Shown in pieces: positions 25,335 to 33,023 of a DNA stretch of 64,000 nt. Position numbers and translations under genes: made by a program. Position 1 is the stretch's first letter; every line of letters starts with the position of its first letter. The notes under the pieces are model-generated. The model had not been told where the DNA came from, did not search any database, and saw only the letters and a list, made by a program, of their open reading frames with translations. This stretch comes from Anaerolineaceae bacterium (GTDB taxonomy: Bacteria; Chloroflexota; Anaerolineae; Promineifilales; Promineifilaceae). The stretch spans positions 97,452 through 161,451 of the forward strand of contig PABI01000119.1 of NCBI GenBank assembly GCA_002699125.1, in the 5' to 3' direction.

Positions 25335-25392
25335 ATCGGTAATCAGTAAACGGTCGTTATGAGACACCGATAATCGATTACGGATTACCGAT
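25335..25392. repeat. Intergenic palindromic repeat, ATCGGTAA family (copy 1)
   Basis: Ten-base perfect arms ATCGGTAATC / GATTACCGAT enclosing 38 bases that themselves contain related AGTAAACGGT and ACCGATAATC stretches. It fills the 79-base gap between gamma and chaperone genes and runs into the chaperone's last codons. A close relative is at 27423. Confidence 0.7.
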
Positions 25393-26110
25393 TACCGGCA
25401 ACTATCGTATCGGCACGGATAAACCCCTGCTCGCCCAGGCCGGCCACGGAACAATCGGCGCAAGAAAAGTCCGGATCAAAAGGTGTATGTTGAACGTCGG
25501 CCAGTTCCGGCTGGTCCAAAGTCACGCCCAGGCGCTCCGCATCCGCCTGAACAAAATCGGCGGCAAACTGCGCCAGGGGCATATACAGCGAACCAGGTGC
25601 ACTGTGAGCCACGCTTTGGGCCAATAAGTTCACCCAACGTCCCAGATGGTCGTGTAGAAATTTGCCCTGGGCATCGACGCAGATTTCCACACGCTCAGAA
25701 ATGTCCTGCTCAAACGCATACGCTTCTTTCAACGCCAGGACATGCATGAATTCCAGCTCCACAGCCACGTGATCCGGCCGTTCACGCACAGCACCACCCA
25801 GATTAAAGCCAAAGGCACGGTAAAAACCGGCGATGTCGGCCATCTCCTGGCTTTGGCGGTATTCATGGGGTAAACCGTATTCCGTTTCATACCCCATGGA
25901 ACCGGCCGTGCCGAAGGTGCGGCGGTGAGCGGCTTGCAGTTCTGCTGAGGTGGTGGGCGTCATCTCCAGCGTGACCTGAATCCAGCCCAGCGAACGGACA
26001 ATTTCCGCCACCAACGATATATCTTCTGTCCAATTTTCACGTGGGTACAAAAAGGCTTCGGCTAAAAAACCATACACCTGTGCCCGACGAATGGCGTTTT
26101 CTTTGCTCAT
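25385..26110 (-). CDS. TorD/NarJ-type molybdoenzyme chaperone
   Basis: A 241-residue all-helical protein. The E-P/HVA-type signature of the TorD/DmsD/NarJ family is seen around PDHVAVELEFMHVLALKEAY (about residues 117-136). Family members bind the Tat signal and apo-form of their molybdoenzyme and assist cofactor insertion. The alpha subunit of this operon has such a Tat signal. GGAG precedes the ATG. A Cys pair near the C-terminus (FSCADCSV) is unusual and could bind metal. Confidence 0.85.
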   Translation of the reverse strand: MSKENAIRRAQVYGFLAEAFLYPRENWTEDISLVAEIVRSLGWIQVTLEMTPTTSAELQAAHRRTFGTAGSMGYETEYGLPHEYRQSQEMADIAGFYRAFGFNLGGAVRERPDHVAVELEFMHVLALKEAYAFEQDISERVEICVDAQGKFLHDHLGRWVNLLAQSVAHSAPGSLYMPLAQFAADFVQADAERLGVTLDQPELADVQHTPFDPDFSCADCSVAGLGEQGFIRADTIVAGNR

Positions 26111-26132
26111 TTCAATCTCCCATGTTCCATGC

Positions 26133-27401
26133 CTAAATAGAGTTCAGGCGTTCTGACGGCCGTTCATGCAAAGGTTCCACCACGCTCAACCGGGCTACTT
26201 CATTACCATTGGCGTCGAACCCAATCACGGTGTCATCATACATTTGCCACGGCTGGCCGTTACGCTCAATTTCGCGCACCAGCGGACCTTCCTCAATTTC
26301 AAATTTGAACACCATCTTTTGCGTAGCGCGGAACAGCTGCATTAAGGCCAATGTTGTGCGCGAAGGCGCGCTGTACCGTTTGATGGCCTCATCTACACCG
26401 GGGCCAAACATTTGTCGCAAATACGGCCGTGGTGCCCAACGCGGCGGGATGTAATAGATATTCGGCTCCGTGCCAAACTGGGGATAAAGCGGCAGGGCAA
26501 TTTTCTCCACCCGCACCAGATAATAGAGCGGGTTTTGCGGGTCTTCGACCCAGGCACCTGTTTCGTCAATATCCACCAGCCCGTTCAGCCGGATCTTGCC
26601 CGGACAAACCGCCATGCAGCGCGTCTCCATGGGCACGCCATCACTCAACGGGTCTTTGCCCTCCACACGCGGGTAACAGCCCACACATTTTTCGCTGGTG
26701 TGGGTGGTGCCGCGATACATGGATTTTTTGTAGGGACACTGCTCCACGCATTTGCGGTAACCCCGGCAGCGGCTCTGGTCGATCAGCACAATGCCGTCTT
26801 CTTCCCGTTTGTAGATCGCCTTGCGCGGGCAGGCGGCGGCGCAGGCCGGATAAGTGCAATGGTTGCAGATGCGTTGGAGATAGAAAAACCAGGTTTGGTG
26901 CACGGGCAACGCAGCCCCTTCTTCACTCAGGCCCAAACGGCCGCCTTTATATTTGGTCGCCGTGTCCTCGTAAAAATTGGGGGCGCTCCACTCATGGTCG
27001 GGCGGCAAATAGCCCAGCGCCTGGTTGCCCGTTTGGGTTTCAATCGCAGCCTCGGTGATGGTCATGCCGTTGTAGACGCCGTAGGGGGATTGTTCGCTGG
27101 ATTGGTTCGGGTCCCACTCCGCGGCACGCCCCACCGCCTCATGCGCCTCATCCAGCTGCTGCAAAATCCGCACGTCCCAATATTTGGGGTAGCTGCCATA
27201 TGGCTTGCTTTCCACATTGTTCCACCACATATATTCCTGGCCTTTGGAGAAGGTCCAGGTGGCTTTGCAGGCCCCGGTGCAGGTCTGGCAGCCTATGCAG
27301 CGATTGATGTTAAAAATGGCGGCAAACTGCTTCCGTGGATGGGCCTCTTCATAAACATATTCCATTGGTCGGCCAAGCTGCCAGTTATAAACTTCTGCCA
27401 T
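26133..27401 (-). CDS. narH: NarH-like iron-sulfur beta subunit
   Basis: A 422-residue protein with four cysteine groups for Fe-S clusters: CIGCQTCTGACKATW (about 37-51), CNHCTYPACAAACP (about 184-197), CRGYRKCVEQCPYKK (about 216-230) and CVGCYPRVEG...CMAVCPGK (about 243-273). This matches NarH, EbdB, ClrB and DdhB, which relay electrons between the molybdenum subunit and the heme subunit. No signal peptide is present, as expected for a subunit exported together with its Tat-bearing partner. GGAG lies before the ATG. Confidence 0.9.
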   Translation of the reverse strand: MAEVYNWQLGRPMEYVYEEAHPRKQFAAIFNINRCIGCQTCTGACKATWTFSKGQEYMWWNNVESKPYGSYPKYWDVRILQQLDEAHEAVGRAAEWDPNQSSEQSPYGVYNGMTITEAAIETQTGNQALGYLPPDHEWSAPNFYEDTATKYKGGRLGLSEEGAALPVHQTWFFYLQRICNHCTYPACAAACPRKAIYKREEDGIVLIDQSRCRGYRKCVEQCPYKKSMYRGTTHTSEKCVGCYPRVEGKDPLSDGVPMETRCMAVCPGKIRLNGLVDIDETGAWVEDPQNPLYYLVRVEKIALPLYPQFGTEPNIYYIPPRWAPRPYLRQMFGPGVDEAIKRYSAPSRTTLALMQLFRATQKMVFKFEIEEGPLVREIERNGQPWQMYDDTVIGFDANGNEVARLSVVEPLHERPSERLNSI

Positions 27402-27422
27402 GATTTACTCCTTATTTCCGTT

Positions 27423-27481
27423 ATCGGTAAACAGTAAACGGTAATCCGTCACTTACCGATTACTGCTCACCGTTTACCGAT
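27423..27481. repeat. Intergenic palindromic repeat, ATCGGTAA family (copy 2)
   Basis: Ten-base perfect arms ATCGGTAAAC / GTTTACCGAT with an inner CGGTAA / TTACCG pair, sharing arms and internal AGTAAACGGTAATC wording with the repeat at 25335. It spans the gap between the small protein and beta genes and overlaps the small protein's stop. Confidence 0.7.
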
Positions 27482-27779
27482 CAATGCGCCAGGCCGCGCA
27501 TGTTTGGTCAATTAAAGCCTGTACCCACGCTTCCCCTTTTTCCTGATAGATGCGGTGGGTGCCCAAATAAAGTGGGCTGGTAAATAATGTCATCAACTGC
27601 TTATTGCCCCAGCCAAGAAGAATGAATTCTTCGAGCAAAGCCTGCGCCATCGCTTCGGTCTGCCCTTCTTCGCCAGGAATGACCATGCCAACCAGTTCAT
27701 AAGGGTCTTCTTCGTGGGCTGGAAGCGGTACGCCAGGAGCCACCTGCTGATCAATCATCGGTAAGGGGATGCTATTCAT
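27474..27779 (-). CDS. Small conserved-looking protein between alpha and beta subunit genes
   Basis: A 101-residue soluble protein; the ATG is one base beyond the alpha-subunit stop, so translation is coupled. Segments DPYELVGMVIPGEEG and EEFILLGWGNKQLMTLFTSP are well organised, and the second half is helical. No cofactor motif is present. I do not know a named family. Position suggests an assembly factor or small accessory subunit of the molybdoenzyme. Confidence 0.6.
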   Translation of the reverse strand: MNSIPLPMIDQQVAPGVPLPAHEEDPYELVGMVIPGEEGQTEAMAQALLEEFILLGWGNKQLMTLFTSPLYLGTHRIYQEKGEAWVQALIDQTCAAWRIDR

Positions 27780-27780
27780 C

Positions 27781-30700
27781 TTAGGCCTCTTCTTCTTTGC
27801 CTGAGCGATCGGTTACAGTGCCGGAGACAAGGATCACATCCCCGGCCATATATTTCTCCATAAAGCTGTTCTCGTGGCCGGGGGTAAAGCCAGAATTGAC
27901 CGGCTCCCATTTGCCCTGTCCATTCAGACCACCATCTTCCGCCTTTTCCACTTTGGCCAATGTTTCTTTCGGCACGGTATTTAAGGCATGGTTATCTGCC
28001 TCACCGCCAAACATAAAGGCCGTGGCCACTTTTGCTTTGTGGAACAGCGTGTCGGTTTGGTGCATAGGCATAGACCAGTCACGGGTAATAGACTGCTGTG
28101 AGCCATAGCGCAAGTTGGCCTGGTACCCTGTGCCTTCTGATTTGGCCAGCCCATCCGGGCGGGTTTCATGCGCCCGCACGGATTTTTCGGTCGCCATAAA
28201 CGGTCCGTGCTTGAGCATGATGATGTTGTATGGATAGGCCGGGTTGTACTTCACGCGCAGCATCAGGCGCGAAACCTTGTAGAACGGGTCATCTGCCTGC
28301 CAGCCGCGATACGGCCGATCTGCCGGATTGGCATCGACGTACACATAATCCCCATCCTCAATGCCTAAATCAATGGCCGCCTGCGGATTCATATGCAGTT
28401 GGTGATCCCCCACCCCCGGCAGACGCTTGTCCCGCCGGTACGGATCACCAAAGTTGCTGTCCAGAATAATCGTCCAGTCCACAGTGCTCCAGGAGGAGTG
28501 CACCCGGTGGCGTGTCTTGGGCGTGAGGCAGTAGAAGTGAAAGCCCTGCTCCCACAGCGGGTTGCTTGTGTTTCTCACCTGGGCCCACGGCCTGGCAATG
28601 TTGCGCACTGTGCGCTCATCCCAACCCATTTCATCTTCGGGGATGCCGTAATCATCGGGGCGCACAAACCGGCTGCTTGTGACGATGACGTTGGGCAGGT
28701 ACGGCGTCGCCTCTGGCCCTTCCCGGTGCGTGATCATGTTTTCGCCGTATTCAATCGCTTCGGGGATATCGCAGTAGGCGGCTAAACGGCCGCAGTCGGT
28801 AAAGAATGGCTCCGAATCATGCACCTGCTCCCAGAAGGGAATGCGCGGATAAGTGCGGAACAGCATCAGCGCCGCGCCGGGCTCGCCGTATTTGCCGGCC
28901 ATGATGTCATCGTAGGTGTAGCCGCGTGTCGGCACAGACATATCGAGCAGGCGCTGGATGTACACTTCCGGCCGCCCTTCCAGCACAAATTTCCAATAAT
29001 CGCGGAACCGCTGGTCGTCCAGTTCGTCGCCAATGGCTGCCGCCAATTCACCTAAAATCATGACGTCATCTTTGGTGTCGTAGAGGGGCGGGATGCCGCC
29101 TTTCCAGATTTGCAGGAAGGGATTTGAGCAGGAGGCGGTGATTTCCGGCACGGTAAATTCGGCCCAGGAGTTGGCCGCCAGGCCAAAGTCGGCATATTCC
29201 ACGCTGGCGGTCATCTCAATGTCTACGGCGATGATCAGGTCAATAAGCGGGTTGACGTTTTTGATCATATCGTAATGGTGTTTGGCGTTGTTGAGCAGGT
29301 TGACGTTGGAATGGAAGAGCACTTTGCTGGGGGTGGGCATGTGGGTGGCACCGGTGAAGTTTTTACGGCCGTATTTCGGCGTGTCCACAATCAACGGCCG
29401 GTCACCATGATTCCAGTAAGCCGGCTCCTCATCCATCGCATAGCTGTGGGCAACCACGTCCTTGCCGTCCAGATTTTCATCCAAATTGGGATGAAACGGA
29501 TCTTCGGCAATCCACCCCTTAAAACCCGGTCCCGTCCAGGGCGATGCCTGGAACAGTGCCGCCTTGTAGTTACCGGCCCAGGTGTAGCAGCCTGCCCCCG
29601 GCTTGCCGATGTCGCCAGTGAGCATGAGCGGCAAGAATTGGGAACGGTTGGCCAGCGTGGCGTGGAACCAATGATTGATCCCCTCGCCAATGTGAATGGC
29701 AACAGGGCTCATCGTAACAATGTCCTCGGCCATCTCTTCGATGAGATGTTTGGGAGCGTGGGTGATGTCGGCCACCGTGTCCAGGTCGTATTCTTGCAGA
29801 TGCTCCTCGTACATCGCCCACAGGGTCATCACCTCTATTTCTTCCCCTTCGTCCCCTTCTTCGCCGGGCAGCAGCGTGACCTTGCCGGACCAGGAAAGGC
29901 GCGGATTGAAGCCTTTGTCGGCCATCCGTTCGCCCACGTCATCACGGGTGAGGGCAACCAGTTCGCCCCGGTTGTCATCAAAGATGACGTAATCGCCCAG
30001 GACGTCATACTGCTCCTGGCTCAGGCCATGCAGCTTAAAGCTGGGACCATTTTCTGTAAGGCCGGGTTCGTAGTCGGGGAAGATTTCATGAGGGTGGAGT
30101 CGTTTGAGCGTGTCCAGCCGCACCACCAGCGGGAAGTCGGTAAACTGCTTGACGAATGGTTCGTTGTACCGCTCGTTGTCCATGATCCATTTGGTCACAC
30201 CCAGGAAAAGGGCGGTATCAGTAGACGGCCGTATCGGAATCCAGGTATCTGCTTTGGTTGCCGGCGGCGAATACTCTGGCGTGATGGTGATGATTTTGCC
30301 GCCTCGCTCCATCGTCTCGATGAAAAAGTGGGACTCAGCCATCTTGTTTTCCACCAGATTTTTGCCGCACTGAATATGCAGCCGGGTATTGCGCAGGTCG
30401 TTGAAATCGCAATCGGAGGCCTGCAAGCCGGTGGTAAAGGGGTGGCCGGGGGCCTGGTCGCCGTGCCAGGTGTAGTTAGACCAGCGGCGGCCGCCCAGTG
30501 CCGTTTCTTCGTCGGTGCCGCGCACGTGGGTATCCAGCAGCGCCAGCGTGTTGGCAAAACGGTACATACCGTATTTGCCAATGACCCCCAGCAGGCCCAT
30601 GCCGCCGCGACATTTCATCGTGCGCGTGCCAGCACCTTGCATGGCGGCAATCATTTCTTCTGGATACCCATCAGCACGCAGTCGTTCGGCCCCTTCTTCC

Positions 30701-31272
30701 CCAGAGTAGTGGCTGGCAATGGCGATCATGCCACGGGCAATGTAACCGTACGCTTCCTCCCAAGAGGTGGGAATCATTACATCATCCCCGCGCGATGTGA
30801 ATTTGTATTTGTCTCGGTTAGCGGCATCGAGGTACGGGTAGCCGTCGTCAGCCCAATCCTTCCAACCCTGGCGCATGATGGGGCCTTTCAGACGGTGCGG
30901 ACCGTAAACGCGCCGGTGGAAGGTTTGGCCTTTTTTACAGCCGCGCGGGTTCCAATGAGCCGTGGCGGTGTTGCCGTACAGGTCGCTGTAGCTGCCTACG
31001 TCGTAGTTTGTCTCTGAGCGCAGGATGACGCCGTTGCGCACAAAGGCGCGCAGGCGGCAGGCGTGGGTGTCGTTAGGCGAGCAGACATAGGTAAAGGAGG
31101 AATCGTAGGCATACTGGTTTCGGTAGATTTCCTCCCAGCCGCGGTCCGGATAAGCGGCCAGCGGATTGAGCACATTGACCGGCTCCAGCAGCTGCAAATG
31201 CAAATATCTGGCCATTGCAACGCCGCTGACGGCGCCGCTCATTTTTAAGAAGTCTCGACGGGATACGTTCAT
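27781..31272 (-). CDS. narG: NarG/NxrA-like molybdopterin alpha subunit (type II DMSO reductase family), Tat-exported
   Basis: A 1163-residue molybdopterin enzyme. The N-terminus has a twin-arginine signal (SRRDFLKMSGAVSG), so the catalytic subunit should face outside. The N-terminal cluster motif reads C64-x3-D68-x3-C72 with Cys112 (NPRGCKKG), replacing the H-x3-C-x3-C of classical NarG. YTWHGDQAPGHPFTTGLQ and SDCDFNDL (about 265-295) hold the likely Asp ligand of the metal. NKMAESHFFIETMERGGKI, KADTWIPIRPSTDTALFLGV and the C-terminal MNPQAAIDLGIEDGDYV belong to the molybdopterin-binding domains. Nitrate reduction or nitrite oxidation is the likely reaction; chlorate, selenate or hydrocarbon substrates of this family cannot be ruled out. 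Confidence 0.85.
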   Translation of the reverse strand: MNVSRRDFLKMSGAVSGVAMARYLHLQLLEPVNVLNPLAAYPDRGWEEIYRNQYAYDSSFTYVCSPNDTHACRLRAFVRNGVILRSETNYDVGSYSDLYGNTATAHWNPRGCKKGQTFHRRVYGPHRLKGPIMRQGWKDWADDGYPYLDAANRDKYKFTSRGDDVMIPTSWEEAYGYIARGMIAIASHYSGEEGAERLRADGYPEEMIAAMQGAGTRTMKCRGGMGLLGVIGKYGMYRFANTLALLDTHVRGTDEETALGGRRWSNYTWHGDQAPGHPFTTGLQASDCDFNDLRNTRLHIQCGKNLVENKMAESHFFIETMERGGKIITITPEYSPPATKADTWIPIRPSTDTALFLGVTKWIMDNERYNEPFVKQFTDFPLVVRLDTLKRLHPHEIFPDYEPGLTENGPSFKLHGLSQEQYDVLGDYVIFDDNRGELVALTRDDVGERMADKGFNPRLSWSGKVTLLPGEEGDEGEEIEVMTLWAMYEEHLQEYDLDTVADITHAPKHLIEEMAEDIVTMSPVAIHIGEGINHWFHATLANRSQFLPLMLTGDIGKPGAGCYTWAGNYKAALFQASPWTGPGFKGWIAEDPFHPNLDENLDGKDVVAHSYAMDEEPAYWNHGDRPLIVDTPKYGRKNFTGATHMPTPSKVLFHSNVNLLNNAKHHYDMIKNVNPLIDLIIAVDIEMTASVEYADFGLAANSWAEFTVPEITASCSNPFLQIWKGGIPPLYDTKDDVMILGELAAAIGDELDDQRFRDYWKFVLEGRPEVYIQRLLDMSVPTRGYTYDDIMAGKYGEPGAALMLFRTYPRIPFWEQVHDSEPFFTDCGRLAAYCDIPEAIEYGENMITHREGPEATPYLPNVIVTSSRFVRPDDYGIPEDEMGWDERTVRNIARPWAQVRNTSNPLWEQGFHFYCLTPKTRHRVHSSWSTVDWTIILDSNFGDPYRRDKRLPGVGDHQLHMNPQAAIDLGIEDGDYVYVDANPADRPYRGWQADDPFYKVSRLMLRVKYNPAYPYNIIMLKHGPFMATEKSVRAHETRPDGLAKSEGTGYQANLRYGSQQSITRDWSMPMHQTDTLFHKAKVATAFMFGGEADNHALNTVPKETLAKVEKAEDGGLNGQGKWEPVNSGFTPGHENSFMEKYMAGDVILVSGTVTDRSGKEEEA

Positions 31273-31293
31273 GAGGGAACTCCGTAATTTCGG

Positions 31294-31342
31294 GAGATTG
31301 GAGAGTGGAGACTAGAGATTTAGTCACCTAATCCCCAATCTC
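31294..31342. repeat. Inverted repeat upstream of the alpha-subunit gene
   Basis: Eight-base perfect arms GAGATTGG / CCAATCTC around 33 bases rich in the same AGAGATT words. It occupies the 69-base gap between the receiver-like gene and the alpha gene. Confidence 0.45.
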
Positions 31343-31695
31343 TAATTTCCTGTTCGCGTTGATAATTCTTCAATTGCTTCCAGCAAGTCGGTGCGGCGCG
31401 CGCTAACGCGGCGGCTGGTGATGATCTGGACGTAGTCCTGATTCAGATCGGCATGGATGATGGGAATTGCCGGAAGCAAGGCAAGAAGTGGTTGCAGGTT
31501 GGTTTGGGTCTGTTCACTAATGTTGGCAACGATGATGATATGAGGCGCGGTTTGGGAAACGGCCGTAACCGCCTGAGTGGGTGATACGGCCGTGCCCACC
31601 ACCTGTATGCTCTCCGTATCAGCCAGAATTTGGCCCAATGATTCGGTGAACAACGTATGCCCAACCAAAAAAATACGACACTTCTCTGCTTCCAT
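31342..31695 (-). CDS. Degenerate receiver-domain protein without output domain
   Basis: A 117-residue protein with the alternating beta/alpha pattern of a CheY-like receiver (RIFLVGHTLFTESLGQILAD, IQVVGTAV, PHIIIVANIS, IPIIHADL). Compared with the NarL-type receiver in this window, the DD pair is GH (11-12) and the phospho-acceptor position is Ala57, so aspartate phosphorylation is impossible. Such stand-alone pseudo-receivers can act as protein-binding modules. It lies just upstream of the alpha-subunit gene, on the same strand. Truncation of a former NarL-type regulator is an alternative explanation. Confidence 0.6.
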   Translation of the reverse strand: MEAEKCRIFLVGHTLFTESLGQILADTESIQVVGTAVSPTQAVTAVSQTAPHIIIVANISEQTQTNLQPLLALLPAIPIIHADLNQDYVQIITSRRVSARRTDLLEAIEELSTRTGN

Positions 31696-31887
31696 ACCAT
31701 GAAGGGTAGCGAAGGAAAACAGAATTATCTATCCGTCACAAGTGGCACAAAGGATGAAAAAAGAGTGATTTTTAGGTTGTTCTGCTGAAAAAGGAGTAGC
31801 TCTTTTGCGAGACAGCCGGAGTATGAGGATGAGATGTTATGGTTGCATAGGCAGGAAAAAATAGGAGGGCAACGGCCGTATCCTGAC

Positions 31888-32901
31888 CTACTCGTGGGCC
31901 AGATACCATTGCAAAGCCTCGGCAATCAGTTTCGGATCCGTATCGTAGGCAAAAGTGGCCCGCAGTATGCCTTCTCTATCCAAGAGATAAGATCGTGTTG
32001 AGTGGTCAATGGTGTATACAGCATCAGTGCCACTGTCCAGGCGACGCTCATAATAGAAACCATAATCTGGCTGAATGCGAGCCAGCGTATTATCATCAGC
32101 GGAAAATCCAACAAAATCCGGGTCAAAGTTAGCCAGATAAGGCTGCATCAACGCAACGGTATCTCGATCGGCATCGACGCTGATAAAAACAAACTCAACT
32201 TCTGCGGCGGCTGCGCCCAGCACCGCTTTGGCATTTTTATAATCAACCAGGGTCAGCGGACAAAAGTCAGGGCAGTGCATGTAGCCAAAGAAGATGACGC
32301 GCCAACGGCCGTTTAAATCACTCAGCGCAGCTACATCTGGGCGGGTACTGGGTGCGCTAAAGTCTTGCACTGTTACCGGCGGATTGGTAACTTGCCCCAC
32401 AAAGGTGCCCTCAGCATCCGCCAATAACGATGCTGTCGTCAACGTGTCGGCCCCCTCAACCGGCTCCAGCGAGACAATTGCCTCCACCTCCAGCCTGGCA
32501 CCTGAATCGAACGTCAAGGTCAACAGGATTGTGTCACCGGCCACCAGCGGTGCCGATAAACCAATCAGCATGATATGCTCACCGCCTGGCTTTAGCTGCA
32601 CCGTCTCTCCCGCCGGGATTTCAACTGCTTCTACCGGACGCATTTGCATCAAATCCCCATCCATCACTGTCTTGTGTATTTCGGCACTATCAGCAACGGC
32701 CGTCTCTACACCAACCAATTGCTGGGGGGAACGGCCGTTATTGGCAATTTGCAGGTATGCGGCGCTCATGACATCTGCCGGGCGGACCCAGGCCCCACTC
32801 ACCTGCAACGATTCAGCATCTGTTAGTGTCGCGGTGCAGGCTGCGAAAGCAGTGGTCATCAGCAGCAAAAAGAGGGCATTCAACAACTGTTTTTTAGTCA
32901 T
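31888..32901 (-). CDS. PCu(A)C copper chaperone fused to SCO1/SenC domain
   Basis: About 337 residues. A lipoprotein-like signal (LLMTTAFAAC) is followed by a PCuAC domain with its full copper motif: HKTVMDGDLMQM, then GGEHIMLIG some 20 residues on (His, two Met, His-x-Met). The C-terminal half is an SCO/thioredoxin-like domain with HCPDFCP (CxxxC) and the copper-binding His of TIDHSTRSYLLD. The two proteins normally work in sequence to load copper into oxidases; here they are one chain, encoded directly behind the copper nitrite reductase gene. Loading of NirK or of another exported copper protein is the likely role. Confidence 0.9.
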   Translation of the reverse strand: MTKKQLLNALFLLLMTTAFAACTATLTDAESLQVSGAWVRPADVMSAAYLQIANNGRSPQQLVGVETAVADSAEIHKTVMDGDLMQMRPVEAVEIPAGETVQLKPGGEHIMLIGLSAPLVAGDTILLTLTFDSGARLEVEAIVSLEPVEGADTLTTASLLADAEGTFVGQVTNPPVTVQDFSAPSTRPDVAALSDLNGRWRVIFFGYMHCPDFCPLTLVDYKNAKAVLGAAAAEVEFVFISVDADRDTVALMQPYLANFDPDFVGFSADDNTLARIQPDYGFYYERRLDSGTDAVYTIDHSTRSYLLDREGILRATFAYDTDPKLIAEALQWYLAHE

Positions 32902-32929
32902 GTCTTGCGCTTTCCAGTTGGGCGAATCC

Positions 32930-32970
32930 ACAGATGGTGCAGAAATTTTGGCTCAACCTGCACCATCTGT
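32930..32970. repeat. Intercistronic hairpin between nirK and the PCuAC-SCO gene
   Basis: Perfect 13-base arms ACAGATGGTGCAG / CTGCACCATCTGT with a 15-base loop in the 122-base gap. Candidate attenuator or mRNA-stability element. Confidence 0.6.
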
Positions 32971-33023
32971 AGATGGAAGTTTTTCTTTTTAGGTCAGTTC
33001 TACTGTTGGTTTGGGACGGCCGT

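Noticed and set aside
26412..27437. A 341-codon plus-strand open frame opposite the NarH-like gene
   Set aside because: Shadow of the cysteine-rich beta subunit, which has full Fe-S motifs.
29275..31017. A long (580-codon) open frame on the plus strand opposite the alpha-subunit gene
   Set aside because: It lies entirely within the convincing minus-strand molybdoenzyme gene, has no ribosome site, and its translation shows no family features; it is a by-product of GC-rich coding.
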